DNA of 64,000 nucleotides from Neocallimastix lanati (nom. inval.) (taxonomy: Eukaryota > Neocallimastigomycota > Neocallimastigomycetes > Neocallimastigales > Neocallimastigaceae): contig JACVTC010000020.1 of the NCBI GenBank assembly GCA_016946835.1, positions 507,501-571,500 on the forward strand, written 5' to 3'. The translations under genes and the position numbers were made by a program. The notes under the pieces were generated by a model that was not told the origin of the DNA, searched no databases, and saw only the letters and a program-made list of their open reading frames with translations. Below are positions 49,801-58,977 of the stretch, piece by piece; the stretch's first letter is position 1, and each line of letters starts with the position of its first letter.

Positions 49801-50870
49801 GGAACTTTGATTAACACATCTTCTGAGTAATCATCATTCATCGTTGCTAAACGTATTCGTCCTGCACTAACTCCTATAGGTTCATACTGATAAGGTAATT
49901 TATCTAAAAATTGCTTTGTGATAATACTTAAGTTGCTACATGAATCTATTAAAGCCTTACCATGAACTCCATCTACTATTACATCAACCATAGCAATATC
50001 ATCTTCTTGTGGTTCATGATGTTTACTTTTATATGTATGATCTATATTGTTCGTTATTATTGTAGTAGCACACATATTATCCACTGCACCTGAAATTTTA
50101 GTATTATTCTTTTCTAATTTAAGTCCTTGTGATACTTGAGACCGTATCTTTGGAGCAACGTCCAATAATTGTCCAAATGTAATATTGCAATTACTGGAGT
50201 TTAAATCTTTGATCACGTCATAACTATCACAATCAGTTTGCATTTGTATTCTTCTTGGAATTCTAGTTGGCATAATTTCAGTTGACTTTTCTGATGATTT
50301 TTCTTGAATTAATTTATTTAAAGTTTGTTTAGAATTATTTCCTTCCTGAGAGGTTTCTTCATTAATAATATTAACATTACTATTTTTATTATTTTCCACA
50401 GAAGTACTAGTACTAGCTCTTTCCTTATCTCTTAGCTCTTTCTCAATCCTCTTTTCTTTCTCTATTCTGGGTTGAGCCATAATCGAAGGATGTAATTGAG
50501 TTGTTGGCTTTTTGACTGGTCGCGATGTTCCCCTTAATTGATTTTCTTTTTGTTTTCGTAAACCTGGAGTAACTATTGGCTTAGGATCATCTCTTAGACT
50601 ACGGTGAACCCTCTTTCCTCTTTGGTCACTAGTCTCTTCATCTTTAGGATTTGCCTTTCTCTTTATAACGTTTACTAAGTAATCCAATTCTTTGGAACCA
50701 TCCGACTCATCATCAAAATCTTCGTAATAATCCGTAGTAGTACCTTCTTGGAAATCAGCAATTTCTTCATAATCATCATCTTCTTTTAAGTCAACTGTTT
50801 TGGGACGATGGCAGACTGAAGCAATTTTTTTGACGATGGGAGTGCTTCTACTCCCTTTTAGTGGTTTAAA
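46869..50870 (-). CDS. Pol polyprotein of element H (protease, RT, RNase H, integrase)
   Basis: Made as a Gag-Pol fusion by -1 frameshift. The frame is open from the slip site (50870) to TAG at 46869-46871, 1333 codons; no start codon is needed. An Arg/Lys- and Asp/Glu-rich linker comes first. Protease has GKALIDSCSNLSII with Cys in place of Gly in the DSG triad. RT has KKNGKWRLCIDYRKV, LDLYSGYHQILM, VMPFGLTGAPATFQREM and YNFIDDILIYS. RNase H has RTDASYDGIGG, YGITDLEGAAL and YTDHRPLIG. Integrase has HHCC finger (HSIGHEGYYKTYQRL, CEKCQ), D,D,E (GLDIIGPL, TTDNGTQF, HPESNGLVEN) and a GPY/F-like end (EPYFVGPMKVV). No chromodomain. All catalytic residues are present. Confidence 0.95.
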   Translation of the reverse strand, partial: FKPLKGSRSTPIVKKIASVCHRPKTVDLKEDDDYEEIADFQEGTTTDYYEDFDDESDGSKELDYLVNVIKRKANPKDEETSDQRGKRVHRSLRDDPKPIVTPGLRKQKENQLRGTSRPVKKPTTQLHPSIMAQPRIEKEKRIEKELRDKERASTSTSVENNKNSNVNIINEETSQEGNNSKQTLNKLIQEKSSEKSTEIMPTRIPRRIQMQTDCDSYDVIKDLNSSNCNITFGQLLDVAPKIRSQVSQGLKLEKNNTKISGAVDNMCATTIITNNIDHTYKSKHHEPQEDDIAMVDVIVDGVHGKALIDSCSNLSIITKQFLDKLPYQYEPIGVSAGRIRLATMNDDYSEDVLIKVPVKINELELLVTCRIIDKEDPFYDILINLKTQIDNQLFIHPIRYSLCRFNDQGLIEEIAPINNEYDDEEKLLCVIKALNHQEAKQQLKTIEGLPPIKYIYDTVFQSTINSNYREAITKLLEEYIDIIATSSEELTPSDLSPHKIILKEGVKPIKQKFYRLSKLKTDILKEELTKLIYKRLIEPSCSEWSSPVVLVPKKNGKWRLCIDYRKVNEATKKDSYSLPNIEEIFDSLDGAKIFSTLDLYSGYHQILMDDDSVEITTFTTKFGNYQFKVMPFGLTGAPATFQREMNRILFPLIGKCVYNFIDDILIYSRTEEEHLEHLKQVLEIFKEHKLKINIEKCSFMQTEVEVLGHKVSSEGLSPLENKVEAIKEWKAPSNIHELRSFLGAIGYYRNFIKDFAKVTAPLCTLLRKGIKFEWKKEQEESFKILKERLINAPILRFPRFDREFIIRTDASYDGIGGVLLQKDDETGKEHPVHYISRSLSKSEKNYGITDLEGAALIYCINKLKSYIMGNPKQTIVYTDHRPLIGLLKSKEPQNSRHTRWCLTVSMLGIDLRYETGKNNVVADALSRMKNEKEKVVLTTQIIKEQDENLLSRTIKEFIEEKFTTIDGVDYFVDGNNYRKLVTDTKEKLQLIFQAHSIGHEGYYKTYQRLKKSYYWNNMVNDIKRIIGKCEKCQLNKSQPYPEPTEDKPTEVEGPFTHLGLDIIGPLSKTRNNNQYIIVVVDYFTKWVEAEPTENVTSQDVIKFLINVFARHGVPQIITTDNGTQFTSDMTKIFLDLYDVYVKFITPYHPESNGLVENRNKEIGKLLRLLEQQHKEWDEILPSALWALRTTKNSITNHSSFELVYGREDQQPFDIAARPTKGINKSSDEILLEKFVSHYQWVMEAASNIKNASKYWATRREEKTSMNQAKRIKPGDLVLVRNFNRTKLEPYFVGPMKVVKKQFNTVTLADPATNIQMNRNVHLKNIVKFNSAST
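50818..50870 (-). promoter_or_regulatory. -1 programmed frameshift signal: UUUAAAC plus pseudoknot
   Basis: Minus-strand heptamer TTTAAAC (50870-50864) lies in gag phase as TAT TTA AAC, one codon before the gag stop (50860-50858). After an 8-nt spacer comes stem 1 GGGAGT/ACTCCC (50855-50850 with 50843-50838). The loop bases GAAGC (50848-50844) are complementary to GCTTC at 50822-50818, giving stem 2 of an H-type pseudoknot. Pol is in the -1 frame. All elements are seen directly; frameshifting itself is inference. Confidence 0.9.
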
Positions 50871-51775
50871 TAATTTTCATAAAACTTCTTGCGGTTATTT
50901 TCCAATATAGAATTTAATTTAGGACAGTTTCGTTTGGTATGTCCTTCATTGCTACAAAACCAGCAAGTACTAATTTTCATTTCTTTCATCTTGTTAGTGA
51001 GATTTTCTATAGATACATTTTTGTGGGTTTTTGGTTTGTTAAAATCATTTGAAATGTTCTTATTAAAATTACTTTTAGAGTTAAGGAGATTGTAACGAGT
51101 CTTATCATAATATTCAGTACTATTTTTAATAGATAAACGATCAACTTTTTCAGCTATAGCGAATGCTTTGGTAATAGAAATATGGTCTTTAAGCATAACC
51201 TTTCTCCATGCGTCAGGATTATTGGTTAAGGAATCTGCATAATCTAAAACACTAATTTTTCTTCTTCTCTTTTTATCCAATTTATGGTACAAAGATCTAT
51301 AACGGACATTAAAATCTTTAACTTTCTCGTTCTTCTTTATTTTCATGGAACGCAATTCTCGTAACAAGTTGGTTTGATCTTCTTTAAGTCCATAGAAAGT
51401 CTTCAGATGATTTATGATTTCATCAAGGCTTGGGTAGGTGGTAGTAGATTCACTTTCTTCATCATCTTCTCCTTCACTATCGCTATCGAAATCAGAATCT
51501 TCATCTTCAGTAAGGTCATTTCCATCTTCTAGTTCTTGGATAATTTCTCTTGGTTCTCCAGAAGCCGTTAATATACAAGCAGTAAAAATAGTTTCAGGAT
51601 CCTTGATATGTTGGTATTTTATCCATGCCTTTAACTCATTTGCCCAGGAGTTGATGTCAAGGTTTTGTTTAGTAAGCTTTTCAAAATCTTTTAATTCTTT
51701 CTTTAATTCTCTGAAGCTAAGCTTACTTTCTGGAGTACTCTCTGTTGGAGTACTGGAAGTACTGGATGTTCTCAT
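50858..51775 (-). CDS. Gag of element H
   Basis: 305 residues from the ATG at 51775. A Ser/Thr-rich start, then a capsid-like domain with INSWANELKAWIKYQHI, an acidic stretch (SDFDSDSEGEDDEESES, about residues 92-110), a capsid C-terminal part (LLRELRSMKIKKNEKVKDFN), and a single zinc knuckle CWFCSNEGHTKRNC near the end. It is the RNA-packaging and particle protein. Homologous gag fragments lie at 56.75-57.6 kb. Confidence 0.93.
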   Translation of the reverse strand: MRTSSTSSTPTESTPESKLSFRELKKELKDFEKLTKQNLDINSWANELKAWIKYQHIKDPETIFTACILTASGEPREIIQELEDGNDLTEDEDSDFDSDSEGEDDEESESTTTYPSLDEIINHLKTFYGLKEDQTNLLRELRSMKIKKNEKVKDFNVRYRSLYHKLDKKRRRKISVLDYADSLTNNPDAWRKVMLKDHISITKAFAIAEKVDRLSIKNSTEYYDKTRYNLLNSKSNFNKNISNDFNKPKTHKNVSIENLTNKMKEMKISTCWFCSNEGHTKRNCPKLNSILENNRKKFYENYLNH

Positions 51776-52282
51776 TAAATAAAATTTATTGTATCTATAG
51801 AATGCTAAACCTCGTAATGTATAAATTGTTATAAAAAAGTAAAAATAAAAAAAATTAAAAAAAATAAATCTTTTAACTAATAAAATTATTAATTATTTAT
51901 TATTATTAATCACTTATTAAATTATAATAATCGTGCAATCTGATAGTACACACTGTCTGACGTGCAGCTTACCTCTTGAAAGGCGTCATGCCACGCGTGT
52001 GCCACGGTTACTATTTTCAATATAAAAAATAGCAGTCCAGAGCCTACTAGCCCAATTACTATGTAGGATAAACTTAACCCGGAAATCTATGCACGAATAT
52101 TAGTTTAATTTAATATTAATTAATATTTTTAACAATTAATAATAATTAGTTAAAAATATAAAAATTGTTTTTTAAAAAAAAAATTTTTTGTTTTATTAGA
52201 AAAATTATTTATTAATATTATAATTTTATCCCTAATGTATTAATTTATTATTATATTCCCCGACATCTCCACCAATTTTTCA
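51776..52282 (-). other. Structured leader and primer-binding site of element H
   Basis: The leader has a G+C-richer block (51930-52095) with the hairpin CTATTTT/AAAATAG and the conserved motif AAACTTAACCCGGAAATC. A related block with compensatory stem changes lies at 61040-61195. PBS (minus strand TGGTGGAGATGTCGGGG) at 52274-52258 is 8 nt from the LTR. Confidence 0.72.
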
Positions 52283-53072
52283 TGGTATGGTTCATATAAT
52301 TTTAGGAATATAATAATAATTAACACAAATAATAAAATTACAATAAAAAAAAAATAATTTGTTTTAAAATCAATATTTATTTATTTAAATTTATAAAAGA
52401 AAAATAATAATATAATTATTTATTTAATAAAAAGAAAGTTATTGATTATATTTTATTTCACTAAAATTACATGTATTTATATTTTTTTTATCAAATTAAA
52501 ATTTGTAAAGCCTAACTATTTTTTTAATAAACTAATTACTAATTATTTTTATAAATAAAACATTTAAATTGAAATTGAATTATTATTTTAGTTAATAATA
52601 TTATTGTTATAAATAGTAGTTATATATTATTGAATTATTAATTATTTAATAATAGTTTAATACTAATATATATAAAATAAAAATAAAGAGATTATACAGA
52701 ATATTTTATTGTGGTTTAGTTAAATTTAGTAATTAAAAATAAATTTATATTGATAACGAAAATTTTAATAACTAATTAAATAGATTTGATTATTTTCAAT
52801 ATAACATAATACAAAAGAAATATAATATTAATATATTAAGTGGGCAAGGACAATATTCTTGGCTAAAGATTTTTAATACATTATAATGGAATCGGATCGA
52901 TAATTCAAAAAGGAATTATAAGTTAATTAGTGATTTATTAACTTAAGATTTCTATTTAGTAATATTTGAAGAATATTGGAAAGTTCCAATTATATAGAAT
53001 AGAATAATCTATAAGGTTAGAATAATTTATATTATTCTAGCACAATTAGTATTATTTGTTCATTCTGTATTA
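52283..53072 (-). repeat. 5' LTR of element H
   Basis: 790 bp, the same as the 3' LTR by eye. It should contain the promoter driving transcription leftward, away from the tRNA gene. Outer flank ATTG at 53073-53076. Confidence 0.93.
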
Positions 53073-53087
53073 ATTGAAACAGCTGTA

Positions 53088-53169
53088 GTCATTTTGGCGG
53101 AGTGGTTAACGCGGTGGCCTGCTAAGCCATTTCCCTTTGGGAGCGCAGGTTCGAGTCCTGCAGGTGACG
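53088..53169 (+). tRNA. tRNA-Ser (anticodon GCT)
   Basis: 82 nt, no intron. Acceptor stem GTCATTT pairs with AGGTGAC (two wobble pairs) with discriminator G, typical of Ser. Anticodon stem GTGGC/GCCAT encloses CTGCTAA. A long variable arm (CCCTTTGGGAG) marks a class II tRNA. A box TGGCGGAGTGG and B box GGTTCGAGTCC are intact. A T6 terminator lies at 53175-53180. It decodes AGC/AGU. It is the landing site for the element stack on its 5' side. Confidence 0.96.
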
Positions 53170-53579
53170 ATTTCTTTTTTATCCGACCTTTAAATAAGGA
53201 ATTATTATTTAACTTTTTAAATATATTAAATATTTTATGCTCCCTGCACGTATAGCGGACACTACACTAATCTATTTTAAAAGATGTTACTTCTTTGTTT
53301 TATTACTTTTTTTTTATTTGTTAGAAAAGGAAAATTTTCCGCATAGTACAACTTTGCCGACCCTAATGATGGAACCGAAGCTGTATGGTTTCTGAGGGGA
53401 TCAGCAATTAGTATAATAATAAAATCTAAATTTTCAATTTTTAATGCAATCTTTATTTTTTATATAAATCAAAACTGTAGTTTTTTAAATCAATTTTTCA
53501 TTCAAAAGAATTTTTTACACTATACTACTAACAATATTGTTTTTTTTTATTTTTTCTCTTATATTTCTAAAATTTTTCT

Positions 53580-53620
<41 letters not shown>

Positions 53621-53933
53621 TATCTTTATATATTTTTCTTTATATCTCTATATAAATTTTTATTTTAGGCTTTTAATTTCATATCCTTTTAAAATATTTT
53701 CACTTAAAATAAATATATTATTTTACATTATATTTTATTGAATAAATAATTTTTCCACTAATATTGTTTTTTTAATATATCTTAGGAAATTCAATTCATG
53801 TGAAACAATTAACTTTTATATTCAGTAAACTTAAATGTTAATATTTTATATATAATTCTTTGGTATACAATCTTTATAATTAATTCACAATAAATAGAAA
53901 TTAAGTCAGTTCTGTTATCATCAAACTCTAAAC
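53170..53933. other. Spacer with a small structured-looking island
   Basis: After the tRNA terminator the DNA is A/T-rich except for 53238-53270 and 53335-53410. The second island contains CCC-TGATG ... CTGA-GGGG around a GGAACC/GGTTTC hairpin, somewhat like a box C/D kink-turn. It may also be LINE 5' UTR, since a LINE starts at 53934. Not assignable. Confidence 0.35.
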
Positions 53934-55455
53934 ATGGATGATCCTAGCTCAGTTAATACTACTCCCTTTCATTGTGGTTTCTACTGCTTCGGTAATCATA
54001 TGAACAATTATAGCCTTATCTTTATCCATGACCTTAATTCTTGGTCCCCTAGCAATCTAATGGCTCAAGTTATTAGTAAGATCCCTAACTACAATGAAAT
54101 TATTCCATATGTTAAAAAACTTTTTTTCTCCAAGGTACGGCTCATACTTCATTATTAGGGTTAATAAACACAAAAATGATCTCAAATTTTTCGATGTTTT
54201 AGATTTCTTAAGAGATAAAATTCCTGAAACAGCTAAAATTACCTGGACCTTGTGTAATAAACTTAAACAAATGAACAAGTCAAGAAAATCTAATAACATT
54301 GATGTTGAACTTAATCCTATGGCGAAAGATTTTTTTCTCTAGCCATCTAAATTCAAATTCTTCTTTTTTTAATCTCTTTGTTAGTTGGAATATTAACGGT
54401 TGGAATACTGAAAAGCGTGATAGTATTTAATATCTCAACTCTATTTTCAAACCTATATATATCTGTTTACAAGAAACTGGAAAAAGTAAATTTCTTCCAA
54501 AAGATGTTTCATCACCATTAATTCCATATTACAACTCAGTCTTCCTTAGAGCTAATCTTAAAACCCCTTGGTATGAGAGGACTCTTTATTGGTATTCATT
54601 CTTCGTTCTCTTTCTTCCAAGAACCGTTTTTTTTTTACAAATATATCATTTCAGTTAATATTACTTCTTTCTGGAATCAAAAATGTACTATCGGTAATAT
54701 CTACTTCCCTCAAAGCAAATGGAAGGAAGCAAGACTAGTTGCTTTTGATGAACTTTCTCAATGGTTTCGTTTTCACAATAGAAAAAAACTTTCCTGCTGT
54801 CTTAGTTGGTGACTTTAACATGTCATTAAAAGAAGATCAAAATATACATTTCAAATAATTTTCCTAATTGGTATATTGCTCCCTTATATGGTAATCAATT
54901 TATTTATGCCAAAAGGTACTAGATCATCTACCTGGAATATCAACGATCCCATTACGATTGACGATATTAAAAAAACTATTTCATCTTTGAAAAACAACAA
55001 AGCACCCGGCCCCGATGGTATCCCGATTGAATTCTACAAAGCTCTGTTTTGCAATGAAGAATTACTAGAAACACATCCTGCCGCTGGAAAGTGTCTTAAA
55101 TTGATTTTTAATAAAATATGGAATGGGTCTTTTCCTAAAAAATGGAACTCTGCTTCTATTGAATCAATCCCTGAGAATGGTGACCTATCAGATTGTAGTA
55201 ATTATCGAGGTATTTCTCTCATTAATGCTGGACTGAAAATCATTTCAAAAATTATAACAGATAAAATATCTACTTACGCACTCTCACACATAATTTCATT
55301 AGACCTTGAACAATTTGGTTTCCGCAACCGTGAAGAATGCATTAGTTTATTCATTTAAGTTAGAGAAATTTGCCAAAGAAGAAAATTTCAAGGAAAATTC
55401 ACATATTTAGCCTTTTTAGATCTTAAAAAAGCTTTTGATTCAGTTCCTATTTATA
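53934..55455 (+). pseudogene. Second LINE copy: frameshifted, internally deleted, 3'-truncated
   Basis: Starts at the ATG at 53934 with an N-terminus like the 29.5-kb LINE (SLIFIHDLNSWSPSNLMAQV). Frame changes occur near 54125, 54350 and 54560. Endonuclease pieces are FVSWNINGWNTEKRD, ICLQETG, MRGLFIGIHSS, CTIGNIYFPQ and VLVGDFNMS. A deletion near 54860-54900 removes the endonuclease end and joins directly to RT (NNKAPGPDGIPIEFYKALF, NYRGISLINAGLKIISKI). A stop lies at 55356-55358. It breaks off at DLKKAFDSVPIY (55455), where LTR-type DNA begins. A related but distinct LINE lineage. Confidence 0.82.
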
Positions 55456-56700
55456 TGATTTAACTTTAATTTATAAGAATTTATTACTATAATATTTTAG
55501 TTGCATATAATTTTAAGGATAAATTTTATAAAGTCTATTACTACGAATAATTTAGATTTATTCTAAAACTAGACTAATTTATTTTGTTAATTATTGTTTA
55601 ATATTACTATCGAATAACTAGGCTTATTCTAATGTTAAACTTAAAAAAAAAAAAAAATTTTACTTACCACCGGGACAACAAGAGGATTCCCCACCATTGA
55701 TTTATACCTAATATTCTTAATCTACAAAAATTAAATTTTGTAGAAGTGAATAAAAGTGTAAATACTAAAACAGAATAAAATAAGAAAAATTTAAGAAAAT
55801 TTAAAGGTAAAATATGTTTTATTATTAAACATAAATTGTTTTATTAAAAAGATTGTTTTTATTTTAATATTAATCTTTATTTATTTAATTATTAATTTTA
55901 TTTAAATTAATAATAGAAAAATGATTACTAAAACTAATAAAATAATAAAATAAAATATTTATTATTTATAATAATTTATTTAAATTTTAAAAATATTGAT
56001 TATTAAAAGAAACTAATGAATTATAATATTTACAATAATTTCTTGAACTTTTTAATAACCATAATTTGATTATTAACAACTAATAAACTAATAAAATATG
56101 TATAATAATTTATTGAAATTATTAATAATAAAGAATAATTTATAAGAAATATTTTACATGTTTTTGCATTTTTCAATAATTGAACTTTTTAATAATCATA
56201 ATTTAATTATTAACAACTAATAAACTAATAAAATATATATAATAATTTATTGAAATTATTAATAATAAAGAATAATTTATAAGAAATATTTACATGTTTT
56301 TATATTTTTCAATAATTTTAAACTATTTACATCTATAAATAATAAAATAAATAAAATAAATAATTGTTATAAATATTTGCAAATAAAGTATTAAAATAAA
56401 TAAGTTTTAATTATAATTTGTTTATAATTTCGTTTATTTATCATCATGTAAGAAATAATAATTATTTACTAATAAATAATTATTATTTCTTAGTCTTTAT
56501 AATTATTGATAATAATTATAAATTTATTTAAATTATAACTAATTCATACATTGAAATATTATTATCAAATTTATTAATATTATAATTATTCATACACTTA
56601 AGATTTAATTAAATAATTATTATTTATACACTTACTAATATTAATAATTTATTTAAATTATCCACATAATTATTAATTTAATGTAAAATATTACTTATTA
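55456..56700 (-). repeat. Fragment of an LTR element: leader, PBS and LTR-like DNA
   Basis: Interrupts the LINE. A PBS-like sequence (minus strand TGGTGGGGAATCC) at 55696-55684 is followed by TG at 55698, consistent with a 5' LTR running to about 56700. No ORF. It contains a 137-bp tandem duplication. Boundaries are tentative. Confidence 0.38.
56045..56318. repeat. 137-bp tandem duplication
   Basis: Two direct copies, 56045-56181 and 56182-56318, each beginning GAACTTTTTAATAA, with a few substitutions and one-base gaps. Confidence 0.85.
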
Positions 56701-56701
56701 A

Positions 56702-57640
56702 TTATTCTTTTAAATGTACAATGTAAAAAAATAAATAAAAGTAATATTTTATGGTATTTCTGGAGAAAGATTTCCTATTTTCTTGTAGTATACCTCTTAG
56801 CTTAGGACATCTTCTTTGAATATGACCGGTTTCACCACAAAAGTAACAAGTTCGGATTGACAAATTTCTCATTTTCTTAGTTAATTCTTCAATTTCTGAA
56901 TTATTTATGGAAGATTTGAAGAGAAGAACTTTGTGTAGAAGAAGTAGATGATCTGGGAACTGTATGTCTATTAGCAAATTCAAATTTATCCTTGGATTGG
57001 TGTTAAGAGTTAGAAGTACCCAGATATGAACTGTCTATCTACCTTCTCAGCAACTTCAAAAGCTTTACTTAATGTAATATCGTCCTTAAGAGATAACTCT
57101 TTTCCATGCTTCAGTATTATTTTGAAGTGATTCCACCTAGTCTAAGACATTAACTTGCGTCTTCCTTTTCTTGTCCAACTTTAGGTATAAAATTTTATAT
57201 CTAAGATTGAAATCCTTGACTTTTTCAAATCTCTTAATACGAAGTGCTCGTAATTCCCTTAAGAGTACGTTTTGATCCTCTTTGGTTCCATAAAAGGTCT
57301 CTAAAGCGTCTACGATCTTCTTAAAACTTGGGTAGGAATCAGCAGAATTATTATCAGAAGAACCAGAATCATCTTCATCATCTTCATCATCTTCAACATC
57401 AGAATCCGTATTTCCCGAATGGAGTTCTTGGATTACCTCTCTAACTTCACCTCCTGATGTAAGCATACACGCAATATAAATCTTCTTTTTATCTTTAACA
57501 TTTTCTAAATCAATCCATAGTTGTAACTCAGAAGCCCATGATTTTATGTCTAAACGTTCCTTGGATAATTTTTCAATGTCCTGTTAGTTCTTTCTTTAAG
57601 TCCTTAAAATTTATGGTTGATATCTCTCTGGTAGTTAATT
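56702..57640 (-). pseudogene. Gag remnant related to element H gag (element I)
   Basis: Open pieces at 57466-57137 and 56983-56702 with frame changes between and upstream. They share VREVIQEL, a longer acidic run (DVEDDEDDEDDSGSSD), NVLLRELRALRIKRFEKVKDF and zinc knuckle CYFCGETGHIQRRC with element H gag. The UUUAAAC signal and pol are gone: after the knuckle the frame runs into unrelated A/T-rich DNA. Confidence 0.8.
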
Positions 57641-57750
57641 TTAAATAATTAGTAGTAATAATGTTATAAAAAATTTTTTTTTTTTTTTTTTATTTTTTAT
57701 TTTTTTGTTTTCGTTTTTGTTTATTGATTAAATATATATTTTTGTTTAAA

Positions 57751-57900
57751 CTCGACAATCCGCCTACCACTTAATAGTAAACTTCTTTAATTTTGAATAA
57801 GCTCAGCAATCCGCCGACCACTTAATAGTAAAACATCTTTATTGAAAATAAGCTCAACACACCTGGTTGACCACTTATCAGTTATTATAAAATAAAAAAA
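57751..57900. repeat. 51-bp tandem repeat, three copies, in the element I leader
   Basis: Units start at 57751, 57802 and 57853, exactly 51 bp apart. Each opens CTCgACAATCCGCC or a variant and contains GACCACTTA. The third copy is the most diverged. Confidence 0.8.
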
Positions 57901-58142
57901 AAATAATATCCTAAAATAGGAATTATCTATTATTTCCGTCTTTGTAATCTTAATAACAATCCTTAAGCTAAGGTATTTTTCAACCAACAGCCGACAACTA
58001 AACAAAGACTTTGGTGGGATGGAAGATATTCCAAAAAATAAAAAAAAAATAATAATATGGTTAGTGTAGATTTTTTTTATAACTATTCTAAATGTTTCTA
58101 ATTCTAAAAGTCTTATTCGCTGATAGTTACTATGAAATTTTC

Positions 58143-58752
58143 CGATATCTCCACCACTTTTAATGTTTTGGTTCAGGGAAACATTAATAACTATGAATAA
58201 GACACGAACTTATAGAGACACTATTTTATTTATTTATTTTTAATTATTTTTATTTATTTATTTATTTATTTTATTTAACAATTTATTACTTTTTATTTAA
58301 CTATTTATTTATTTTTATTTACTAATTATTAATTTTTATTTAACTATTTTTTTTTGTTTTTATTTACTATCTTTTTCCTAATTATTATTATTATTATTTT
58401 TTTTATTCTCTTTCTCTATTTTTTTTTATTATTCAAATTGCTTCTATTTATACTTTTATTTTCAAAGTAAATTTGAAAAGCCATCTAAACATTTAGAAAA
58501 ACAAAGAAAGATTTTATAATAATTATATTGAATTTTAATTATTAATATAAAATATAATTAATTGTGATAAATATAAATATATTTATTAGTATAAATTAAA
58601 CGTATTTATTATCGAGTTTAATAATAATATTAAAAGTAATATTTTAAAAATAACAATAGATAATAATTTTATTAGTTGTCTATTATTTTATATTATATTT
58701 TTTTTTATTATTTGATAGAATTGATAAATGTTGTTAATCAACTTAAATACCA
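58143..58752 (-). repeat. PBS and 5' LTR of element I (limits tentative)
   Basis: PBS (minus strand TGGTGGAGATATCGG) at 58156-58142, 7 nt from LTR-like DNA starting TGTTTTGG at 58164. The right limit near AAATACCA (58752) is a guess. T-rich microsatellite DNA fills 58220-58440. Confidence 0.5.
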
Positions 58753-58784
58753 ATTATTACTATTTTTGGTTAATTAAAATATTT

Positions 58785-58977
58785 TGTTAAACAATAAAAT
58801 AGAGCAGTTCCTTCTAGATCTGTAATTCCGTAATTTCTTTCATGTTTAGTTAATGTTCTACTTATATAGTGTACAGGATGCTCTTTTTTTGTTTCATCAT
58901 CTTTTTCTAATGGAGCACCACCAATGCCATCATACGATGCATCCGTTCGAATAATAAATTCTTTCTCGAAACATGGA
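58785..58977 (-). pseudogene. RNase H fragment of an H-type element
   Basis: The minus-strand frame reads EKEFIIRTDASYDGIGG, then HYISRTLTKHERNYGITDL, close to the RNase H of element H (EFIIRTDASYDGIGG). It is joined at about 58978 to the RT of a different lineage. Confidence 0.82.

Larger units (their letters stand above)
46056..53072 (-). mobile_element. Intact Ty3/gypsy-type retrotransposon (element H)
   Basis: 7017 bp on the minus strand. The 790-bp LTRs (46056-46845 and 52283-53072) look identical by eye. Target duplication ATTG at 46052-46055 and 53073-53076. Order 5' to 3': LTR, PBS, leader, gag, -1 frameshift, pol (protease, RT, RNase H, integrase), PPT, LTR. Both reading frames are intact, so this copy may be autonomous and active. 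It ends 15 bp before a tRNA-Ser gene, as Ty3 does in yeast. Confidence 0.95.
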
